Origin: Clostridium saccharoperbutylacetonicum N1-4(HMT)
GTDB lineage: Bacteria > Bacillota > Clostridia > Clostridiales > Clostridiaceae
DNA: 64,000 bases
Assembly (NCBI RefSeq): GCF_000340885.1
Contig: NC_020291.1
Span: 5,331,001-5,395,000 of the forward strand
Reading direction: 5' to 3'
This document shows positions 56,870 to 64,000 of this stretch, one piece after another. The position numbers were made by a program, and so were the translations under genes. The number at the start of each line of letters is the position of its first letter. The first letter of the stretch is position 1. The notes below the pieces were generated by a model. The model did no database searches. It saw only the letters and a program-made list of their open reading frames with translations, and was not told the origin of the DNA.

Positions 56870-59380
56870 CTATTCATCTCCCATTCCAATTAAATCAAAT
56901 CTTTCACAAGAAACTATGATATCAAACTCCTTCTTTTCTGGTTTCTTGCATTTAACTAAAACTGTTCTGTCTGATAGCTCATAATACCATCCTTGTTCTG
57001 ATTTTTCCCAAGACGTCTTGTTAAGGAAACGTGGTATTCTTTCATTATCAACAGATACCCAGTATGCTCCCTTTTCTTTGCTCACTAATTTAATTCTAAG
57101 TTCAGATATTTCATTTTCATAGCTTCCTGTTGTTTTAAATGAAATCTTCTTACGTGCTCCACCGCTTACACTAATTTCTGTATTTTCATATACACCTTTT
57201 TCAAAATCCTTGCTTATACCATCATCATCATAGAACTTGAAGCTTCTTTCTGCTTCTCCTCCAATTAAAATGTCCAAGCTCTTCATTTTATCTGTAGTTA
57301 TATGAGTTACTTCTTCATTTGTTATGAATATTCCATCACCTCTTAAAAACATAGGTATGCTATCAAGTGAAACTGGAATTTGAATTACTTGTCCACCATT
57401 ATATGCCATCATATTATTATTCATATCATACCAAGTACAACCTTCTGGTAAATAAATTTCTCTTGATACTGCTCCCTTTTCTAGAACATTTGCAACTAAA
57501 ACTGATGGTCCAAACATAAATGTCATATATTTATCGTCATAGCAGTTAATATCATCTTGGAATTCCATAAATAGCGGACGCATTATTGATCTACCTGTAG
57601 TATGAGCTTCATACATTAATGAATATAAATATGGTAACATTCTATAACGCTGTCTATAAGCATGGCGAACAAATTCATTATTTTCTTCATACATCCATGG
57701 CTGCGTAACAGTGTTATCATTATTTGCTGAATTAATACAGAATCTTGGTTGGAATATACCATTTTGTATCCATCTTAATAAAAGCTCTCCTTCTGGAGCA
57801 CCTCCTGCAAATCCTCCAATATCACAACCTGTGTTTGCTACTCCTGAAAGCCCCATTCCAATTATAGTTGCTATATTAAATTTTAATGTTCTCCAGTCTG
57901 TTAAATTATCTCCTGCCCAAGTTTGTGCATATCTTTGAATTCCTGCAAATCCAGCACGATTTATAATATATGGACGACGATTTGGATAAAGTTCAGCAAT
58001 TGCCTCTTTCCCAACATAAGCCATCATATTTGAATGCATGATTTTTAATTCAGCCATAGTACCTGGTTTTCCATCAAAATCACATAAGGCATTTCTATCT
58101 TCTATACCATCATATTCGCAGTTATCATTCCAAACTGTTATTGTTCCTTTGCTTAGAATATTTTCTTTAAGTAGTTTCTTCCATGTTTCTCTACCAGAAA
58201 CCTTAGTAAAGTCTACAAATCTTCCAGTACCACCCCACCAGCGGCCATGATAATCTCCTTCTCCGTCTGGATTTTTAATAAATACATCATTTTCTTCGAA
58301 TTCTTTTTTATAAGGATGCTTAGGTAATATTCCTGGTTTTAAATTAGGTATAACATTAAGTCCCATTTCATTCATTTTTTCAAGGAATTCATCTGGATTC
58401 GGGAATCTCTTTCTATTCCAATTAAAAATATATCTTAAATTGTCTTCTTCTCCAGAAGAATAACCAGATGCCAATTTAAAGTTATCTATATACATTTTTT
58501 CATCAAAATGTTTTTTTATTACTTCATATATTTCCTTATCGCAATCTTTTTCTAGTTCAGCATAATACATTGTAGAAGCCGTATATCCTAAACTTTGCTT
58601 TGGAGGCATTGCCTGCCTTCCTGTTAACTTTGTGTAATTATCTAAAACATCTTCAACTTTTGGTCCATTGATGAAGAACAAATCAATATCTCCTCCATCA
58701 GCTTGATAATAACTATAGCGTGGCCAATATCCACTAATTTCATTTCCCATATCAAATACTGAATCATAAGAATTATGATAGAATAATCCTAAAGCATGAC
58801 GCTTATTGTTATTCAACTTTATGTAAAATGGTATATGCTTATATAAAGGATCACCAAATTCCGGATCATGTCCAATTGCATCCTTAGGTGACATACGCAT
58901 TCTTCTACCCATTTTATCTACTTTCCCTGTCTTTTCACCAAATCCATAGAAATGATCATTTTCTAAGTCTACTTCATTATAATGTGAGATTCTTCCTAAC
59001 TGATCGCATTCAAAAGCTCTATCTGCTAAATCACTATATATTTTCTCACCATTTAATTTATATATAGAGAAATATAATGGTTCTTTAGACATAACTAATT
59101 TCAATGTTTTTGTATTAAATATAATTTCTTTTTCTGTTTCTTCAAAAGAGATATCTAAAGCTGTTATTCTTTTACGCTCATCCTTAAACAATGAATCTAA
59201 TCTATCTTCCCAAGCAGTCATAACCAATGCATACGACTCTTCTGACCACTTTTTATCAAAAGAAGTTCTAATACGTATAATATCATCTGACATAAAGATA
59301 ATTTTTATATCTGCCGTATCACCTTTTACTAAATAGCCATTTTCAATTTTGTCCATAGATAAAAATCTTTTTAATAACAT
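56870..59380 (-). CDS. GH31 alpha-glucosidase/alpha-xylosidase-like enzyme B
   Basis: An 836-residue GH31 enzyme with the same domains as enzyme A and roughly half identical residues by eye. The nucleophile Asp lies in TVWNDNCEYDG and the acid/base Asp in QTWAGDNLTDW. YNEVDLENDHFYGFGEKTGK marks the N-domain. No signal peptide. It is 153 nt downstream of the symporter gene, with a hairpin in between. GGAGG precedes the ATG. The symporter and glucuronate genes upstream hint at an alpha-linked glycoside taken up whole. Confidence 0.88.
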   Translation of the reverse strand: MLLKRFLSMDKIENGYLVKGDTADIKIIFMSDDIIRIRTSFDKKWSEESYALVMTAWEDRLDSLFKDERKRITALDISFEETEKEIIFNTKTLKLVMSKEPLYFSIYKLNGEKIYSDLADRAFECDQLGRISHYNEVDLENDHFYGFGEKTGKVDKMGRRMRMSPKDAIGHDPEFGDPLYKHIPFYIKLNNNKRHALGLFYHNSYDSVFDMGNEISGYWPRYSYYQADGGDIDLFFINGPKVEDVLDNYTKLTGRQAMPPKQSLGYTASTMYYAELEKDCDKEIYEVIKKHFDEKMYIDNFKLASGYSSGEEDNLRYIFNWNRKRFPNPDEFLEKMNEMGLNVIPNLKPGILPKHPYKKEFEENDVFIKNPDGEGDYHGRWWGGTGRFVDFTKVSGRETWKKLLKENILSKGTITVWNDNCEYDGIEDRNALCDFDGKPGTMAELKIMHSNMMAYVGKEAIAELYPNRRPYIINRAGFAGIQRYAQTWAGDNLTDWRTLKFNIATIIGMGLSGVANTGCDIGGFAGGAPEGELLLRWIQNGIFQPRFCINSANNDNTVTQPWMYEENNEFVRHAYRQRYRMLPYLYSLMYEAHTTGRSIMRPLFMEFQDDINCYDDKYMTFMFGPSVLVANVLEKGAVSREIYLPEGCTWYDMNNNMMAYNGGQVIQIPVSLDSIPMFLRGDGIFITNEEVTHITTDKMKSLDILIGGEAERSFKFYDDDGISKDFEKGVYENTEISVSGGARKKISFKTTGSYENEISELRIKLVSKEKGAYWVSVDNERIPRFLNKTSWEKSEQGWYYELSDRTVLVKCKKPEKKEFDIIVSCERFDLIGMGDE

Positions 59381-59430
59381 ATAAATTCCTCCTATATTTT
59401 TAATGTGCCTTATGAAACATTAAATTAAAT

Positions 59431-59473
59431 AACAAGTCCATTTTTTCATTATCCAACCATAAATGGACTTGTT
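59431..59473 (-). terminator. Hairpin terminator between symporter and GH31 genes
   Basis: A perfect 13-bp stem (59431-59443 with 59461-59473) and 17-nt loop lie 60 nt downstream of the symporter stop codon. On the minus strand ATTTAATTTAATG follows, a weak U-tract, so termination may be partial. Confidence 0.65.
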
Positions 59474-59533
59474 AATTATTTGATTTCACCTAAAGTCATT
59501 TGTTACTTAATTTACATTACTAACTAACTTAAC

Positions 59534-61036
59534 TTATATAGCATTCTCTTTCCAAACACTTTCATATTTATAGCCTGTAAGATCTTCAACAACTTGTTTT
59601 GTTTCTTGATCAACATCATTTTTAGATCCACCATTTTTTAGTCTTTCAACTTCATCTATTAATATCTTATGTGTTTCCTTATTTAATTTGAAAGTAAATG
59701 CAAGAATTAAAGAAAGTGCAAATAAACCTACACATCCAATAAGTAAAACATATCCAATAATTTGTACTGTTTGAGGAGATTGGACATCTTGTCCTTTAAC
59801 AAATCCTCCTTCTTGTAACACAACACCAATTAAGAATGTTGCAAGAGCTACTGTACTTTTTCTAGTAAATGTCATAACTGCAGCAAAAAGACCTTCTCTT
59901 CTTTTCATTGAAACAATTTCATCTACATCTGGGATAAATGGGAATACTGTCCAAGGAGTTAAAACCGCCAATGATCTAAATGCGAAATAAACTATAGAAA
60001 TTCCAAGTAAAATAGCAGTCTTTCCTTCAGGATTAAATAAATAAACACCATAATAAGCTAATACACTTAAAATCATAAATGTATAAGTAATTTTATATAA
60101 CTTTGTAGGTCCTAGCTTTAAAAATAAAACTCCACCAATAATTGTTCCTGGTATACCAATGATACTAAAAGAAAGTAAATATGCACCAACAGATGATGAA
60201 ACTTTTAAATTATATACACAGAAGAATAAGAATACGGCATTAAATATATCACCCGCAGTGAAAGATAATAAATAAAGTCCTAAGTGTTTTCTAAAGCATT
60301 TAAGCTTAAATGTAGAAACATATTCTCCAAGCACCTTTAGGTAATCACCAAAGCTTCTACCACCTTTAGAATTTTCTCTTTCTAACAGTTCTTGTTCCAT
60401 AGCTGGTGTAATTTCTCTTTCCCAAGTTACTTTATAAGTTATAAAAATACAAATTGCGTATAATACTGCAAAAAATAATCCATTATAGAAATATGCATAA
60501 GGGTTCTTTTGACCAAAGTGACCAATTAATTGAGCTGGAACAAAAGTTCCTAAAAATTGACCTAAAGAAGAAATAACAAGTCTACAAGTTGAAATTTTTG
60601 TTCTATCCCCAAAATCAGTTGTCATTTCAGTAGGTAATGTTTCCCATGGTATTAATATCATTGCTGCAATTATTTCAAACAATAAATAGCAGCTTAAATA
60701 GAACCAATATCCCATTCCAATTGTCCAAATTAATACATAAACTGCCATTAATGGCGCACCAATTAGTAAGAAGAAACGACGTCTTCCAAACATCTTTCCA
60801 AGCTTAGTTTTATAAAAGTTATCAGAAATACTACCAATAAATAAGCTAGCAACTGCATCTACAAAACGTGCTATTGCAACAATTGAAGCCCCCTCTATAG
60901 GTGTAAGTCCACAGAAAGTTGTATAAAAGAACAATAAGAATGCTCCAATTATTGTAAATGCTCCACCACCCATTAAATCTACTAATCCATAACCAATACA
61001 TACAGGCAAAGTAATCTTTTTATCTTTTCTAGACAT
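59534..61036 (-). CDS. GPH-family sugar:cation symporter (MelB type)
   Basis: A 500-residue membrane transporter with about twelve helices of the glycoside-pentoside-hexuronide:cation family. The N-terminal RFVDAVASLFIGSISD region matches the cation-binding helix of MelB-like proteins, and GRRRFFLLIGAPLM the loop between helices 2 and 3. It lies directly after uxaC, so a glucuronide or hexuronate is a likely substrate. The start at 61036 is backed by AGAGGTAG; the ATG 39 nt upstream lacks a site. Confidence 0.88.
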   Translation of the reverse strand: MSRKDKKITLPVCIGYGLVDLMGGGAFTIIGAFLLFFYTTFCGLTPIEGASIVAIARFVDAVASLFIGSISDNFYKTKLGKMFGRRRFFLLIGAPLMAVYVLIWTIGMGYWFYLSCYLLFEIIAAMILIPWETLPTEMTTDFGDRTKISTCRLVISSLGQFLGTFVPAQLIGHFGQKNPYAYFYNGLFFAVLYAICIFITYKVTWEREITPAMEQELLERENSKGGRSFGDYLKVLGEYVSTFKLKCFRKHLGLYLLSFTAGDIFNAVFLFFCVYNLKVSSSVGAYLLSFSIIGIPGTIIGGVLFLKLGPTKLYKITYTFMILSVLAYYGVYLFNPEGKTAILLGISIVYFAFRSLAVLTPWTVFPFIPDVDEIVSMKRREGLFAAVMTFTRKSTVALATFLIGVVLQEGGFVKGQDVQSPQTVQIIGYVLLIGCVGLFALSLILAFTFKLNKETHKILIDEVERLKNGGSKNDVDQETKQVVEDLTGYKYESVWKENAI

Positions 61037-61084
61037 AATTTCTACCTCTTTCTTCATTAATATTCTTAATAGCAAATTTTTAAC

Positions 61085-62488
61085 CTAAATACTGAAATAT
61101 TCTTTCGCATTGTTGTAACATATACCTTCAACAATTGTTTTTAATAATTTCATATTTCTTGGAATTTCACCATTTTCAACCCATTCTCCAATCAAATTAC
61201 AAGCTATTCTTCTAAAATATTCATGTCTGGTATATGATAGAAAGCTTCTTGAATCTGTTAACATTCCAATAAAACGACCAAAGGTTCCAAGATTAGCTAG
61301 TGCTTTCATTTGTTCAATCATTCCATCTTTGTTATCATTAAACCACCAAGCAGCTCCAAATTGTATTTTCCCTGGTATTCCATCACCTTGAAAATTTCCT
61401 ATCATTGTTCCAAGAATATAGTTATCCTTTGGATTTAATGAATACAAAATTGTTTTTGGAAGTGAGTTTTCTTTATCTACAGAGTCTAAAAGCCTTGATA
61501 GTGGATATGCTATACTCTCATCATTAATAGAATCAAAGCCTGCATTAGCCCCAATTTTTTCAAACATCTTAGTGTTATTATTTCTAAGAGCTGCAATATG
61601 AAGCTGCATAACCCATCCAAGTTCATGATAAAGCTTAAATATATGTATTAATGTATAAGTTTTATATTTCTTTTCTTCATCTATACTTACTGCTTCTCCA
61701 CGCAAAGCCTTAATAAATATAGCTGCTGCTTCTTCCTTCGATGTATCTGAATATACTACCACTCCATCTATACCATGATCTGCAATCCTACATCCTACTG
61801 AATGAAAGAACCTTACTCTTGAATCAAGTGCTTTTAAAAATTCATCGTAATTATCTATATTAACTTCTGATACTTCTTCTAGTTTTTTTACCCAGTGAAC
61901 AAAGCCTTCTTGACCTATCTCAATTCCCTTATCCGGCCTAAAAGTAGGTAAAACATTTACATTAAAGTCCTTCTCTTCCTTAAGTTTTATATGATATTCC
62001 AAGGTATCAGTGGGATCATCAGTCGTACATATGGCTTCCACGTTAGATTTTCTTATTAAATCTCTTGCTCTAAAACCGTTTTCTCTTAATAATTTATTTG
62101 CTTTTTCCCAAATCATTGGAGCAGTGTCTTCATCAAGAGGTTCATATATTCCAAAGAATCTTTGAAGTTCTAAATGAGTCCAATGATAAAGGGGATTACC
62201 GATAGACATTGGTATAGTTCTAGACCATGCTAAAAATTTATCGTAATCATTAGCATCTCCTGTTATATATTTTTCTTCTATACCATTACATCTCATTGCT
62301 CTCCATTTATAATGATCTCCATACAGCCATACTTCAGTTATATTTTCAAACTTTTTATTTTCATATATTTCCTTTGGATCAATATGGCAGTGATAATCAA
62401 TAATAGGCATATTCTTTGCATAATTATGATATAAATCTATAGCTGTTTCATTTGATAGTAAAAAATTATCATCCATGAAATCTTTCAA
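61085..62488 (-). CDS. uxaC: Glucuronate isomerase
   Basis: A 467-residue enzyme converting D-glucuronate to D-fructuronate (and galacturonate to tagaturonate). The metal site begins with YHCHIDP; TDDPTDTLEYH and MLTDSRSFLSYTRHEYFRR are strong family motifs. The start is TTG at 62488 with AGGA 9 nt upstream; it gives the N-terminus MKDFMDDNFLL, which fits the family (FMxxDFLL), while the inner ATG would cut this motif. It links the GH115 product to central metabolism. Confidence 0.94.
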   Translation of the reverse strand: MKDFMDDNFLLSNETAIDLYHNYAKNMPIIDYHCHIDPKEIYENKKFENITEVWLYGDHYKWRAMRCNGIEEKYITGDANDYDKFLAWSRTIPMSIGNPLYHWTHLELQRFFGIYEPLDEDTAPMIWEKANKLLRENGFRARDLIRKSNVEAICTTDDPTDTLEYHIKLKEEKDFNVNVLPTFRPDKGIEIGQEGFVHWVKKLEEVSEVNIDNYDEFLKALDSRVRFFHSVGCRIADHGIDGVVVYSDTSKEEAAAIFIKALRGEAVSIDEEKKYKTYTLIHIFKLYHELGWVMQLHIAALRNNNTKMFEKIGANAGFDSINDESIAYPLSRLLDSVDKENSLPKTILYSLNPKDNYILGTMIGNFQGDGIPGKIQFGAAWWFNDNKDGMIEQMKALANLGTFGRFIGMLTDSRSFLSYTRHEYFRRIACNLIGEWVENGEIPRNMKLLKTIVEGICYNNAKEYFSI

Positions 62489-62787
62489 AATTCATCATCC
62501 TACTTTCAAATATATATTTGTAAAGTATTGAAATAGTTAGGTTTATTAGCAAATAATAAAGTTACCATATAATATAATCTATACCTATTCGATACTTTAC
62601 TATAATGTTTTCATTTACATTTAATGTAACATTGTTACTTTATGTAATTTATGATATAATGTAATCCACAAAAATTTTTTAGACATTTTTACCATTCTTT
62701 GCTTGTACTATTTGGCAGAATATAACAAGTGCAGAATGGGAAAATGTTTATTTTTTTCTACATAAATATTAATTATGTAACCTAGTG
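62489..62787. promoter_or_regulatory. Intergenic region between uxuB and uxaC
   Basis: About 300 bp, strongly AT-rich. A small palindrome GTAACATTGTTAC (62626-62638) sits near TATAAT-like boxes and could be an operator, but its arms are only 5 bp. No gene is seen. uxaC probably has its own promoter here. Confidence 0.35.
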
Positions 62788-64000
62788 TTAACATTCTAGA
62801 TATTTTTCTAAAGTTAACCTTACTGCTCCAACACCTGAAATCATTTCATCAAAATAACCTTCAATTTTCTCTCCTAAACCTATTTCATAAAGGTCTATTC
62901 CAAAAATTTCTTCATTTATTAGTATTGGTTTTAAGATGTTACCTGAGGCTGTTTTTTCATTTAATTTAACATTAGCCACATATTTTTTCAGCTCATCTAA
63001 TAATGGATCTGGGCTTAACTCCATTGCATTACCATTATCATCTATTGCCATTAAATATCTGCACCAACCTGCAATAACAAGTGGAATGTATTTAAGTTGT
63101 TTAGGATCTAAATCTTCTCTGTTACTATAAGCTTTAATTGTTTCTCCAAATCTTATACCAACTTTTTGAGATGTATCTGAAGCAATTCTTTGAGGTGTAT
63201 CAGGTATATATGGATTTGGAAGTCTAACTTCAACTACCTCTTTAATAAAGTCTTCAGGATTTATTATTCCAGGATTTACAACAACAGGCATCCCTTCTTC
63301 ATATCCAATCTTTTCAACTAATTTCTTTAAAGCTGGATCTTTCATTTCATCTGCTATTAAGTTAAATCCAAGAAGGCATCCAAATACTGCTAGAGACGTG
63401 TGTAGCGGATTTAAACAAGTACAAACCTTCATTGTTTCAATTCTTTCTACAGTTTCTCTGCTTGTTAAAAATACACCTGCATCTTCTAAAGGCATACGGC
63501 CATTTGGAAAATCATCTTCTATTACAAGATATTGTGGGCCTTCTGCATTTACAAATGGTGCTATATAAGTATTTTTGTTAGTTGTTACAATCTGAGTACT
63601 TTCGAAGCCATCTTTTTCTAATGTATCCTTAACGCTTTGTGATGGTCTAGGTGTAATTTTATCAATCATACTCCAAGGGAATGATACCTTCTTCTTATTA
63701 TTGATATACTTAAGAAAATCTTCTTCTACAAGTCCATTTTCAATCCATTTCTTTATCATTGTTTCCATTGCATTATGAAGTTTCTCACCATTTTTTGAGC
63801 AGTTATCCATACTTACAAATGCTATTGGATGTTGTCCATTTTGATATCTTACATATGCTAAGGATGCAACTTTAGCAATAATACTTACAGGGTGTTCTAA
63901 TCCATCTGTTATATCTTCCTTTAATAAATTCTTCACACTATAACCTTTTTCTGTTATTGTAAAGCTTGCTATTTGCAAAGACGGATTTGAAAATATTTCT
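62788..64000 (-). CDS. uxuB: Fructuronate reductase / mannitol dehydrogenase family, partial
   Basis: The frame is open to the window edge, so the N-terminal part (including most of the NAD-binding domain) is missing. The visible 404 codons include PSLQIASFTITEKGY, FVSMDNCSKNGEKL, FPWSMIDKITPRPS and CLNPLHTSLAVFGCLLGF, which are typical of the mannonate/altronate oxidoreductase family. Next to uxaC it is best read as UxuB, reducing fructuronate to mannonate; tagaturonate or mannitol as substrate is less likely. Confidence 0.85.
   Translation of the reverse strand, partial: EIFSNPSLQIASFTITEKGYSVKNLLKEDITDGLEHPVSIIAKVASLAYVRYQNGQHPIAFVSMDNCSKNGEKLHNAMETMIKKWIENGLVEEDFLKYINNKKKVSFPWSMIDKITPRPSQSVKDTLEKDGFESTQIVTTNKNTYIAPFVNAEGPQYLVIEDDFPNGRMPLEDAGVFLTSRETVERIETMKVCTCLNPLHTSLAVFGCLLGFNLIADEMKDPALKKLVEKIGYEEGMPVVVNPGIINPEDFIKEVVEVRLPNPYIPDTPQRIASDTSQKVGIRFGETIKAYSNREDLDPKQLKYIPLVIAGWCRYLMAIDDNGNAMELSPDPLLDELKKYVANVKLNEKTASGNILKPILINEEIFGIDLYEIGLGEKIEGYFDEMISGVGAVRLTLEKYLEC

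Overview
The window comes from a low-GC, AT-rich Firmicute, most likely a solventogenic, plant-polysaccharide-using Clostridium of cluster I. The basis is the codon use, the strong GGAGG ribosome binding sites, the YesMN/AraC regulators and the protein families; no rRNA or marker gene confirms the genus. There are no rRNA or tRNA genes, CRISPR arrays, phage genes or transposases. Nearly every gene lies on the minus strand. The exceptions are two AraC regulators and one ECF-sigma operon.

Layout: 105-4105 holds a GH106-like hydrolase with a PTS EIIBC, and a divergent AraC regulator (4366-5355). 5474-11628 holds a YesMN two-component pair, a GH51 arabinofuranosidase, a Cys-rich small protein and a CE4-type deacetylase. 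12129-20009 is a xylo-oligosaccharide operon: solute-binding protein, two permeases, GH8 Rex and two GH43 enzymes. 20703-34039 is a second hemicellulose block: SGNH esterase, heterodimeric ABC exporter, GH115, GH43 with an Ig domain, GH39 and a type-B carboxylesterase. 34734-41641 is a second sugar ABC importer with its own YesMN pair. 42140-46197 is GH43 + GH3 with a divergent AraC regulator. 46660-48960 is an ECF sigma / DUF4097 membrane operon. 49095-52494 is a mannose-family PTS with DUF956. 52939-59380 holds two GH31 enzymes and an alpha/beta hydrolase. 59534-64000 holds a GPH sugar symporter, glucuronate isomerase and a fructuronate reductase cut by the window edge.

How it works together: none of the glycosidases has a visible signal peptide, while both solute-binding proteins are lipoproteins. 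The picture is import of already fragmented, decorated xylan, mainly glucuronoarabinoxylan oligosaccharides. In the cytoplasm they would be deacetylated, lose arabinose (GH51, GH43) and (methyl)glucuronate (GH115), and be shortened from the reducing end (GH8) and non-reducing end (GH39, GH43, GH3). Free glucuronate would enter the UxaC-UxuB route encoded at the right edge. No endo-xylanase, no sugar-ABC ATPase and no xylose isomerase or kinase is in the window, so these must lie elsewhere.

The most unusual content is non-coding. Four copies of a 300-420 bp foldback element, TA-flanked and MITE-like, each sit exactly at a boundary between two operons. Two of them abut a stop codon, and the apical part of the hairpin varies by repeat units. 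A separate 165-nt multi-helix foldback lies in the leader of the mannose PTS operon directly before its ribosome binding site and is followed by a U-rich run, so it is a candidate attenuator or riboswitch. A perfect 60-bp palindrome separates the convergent ECF-sigma and DUF956 units.
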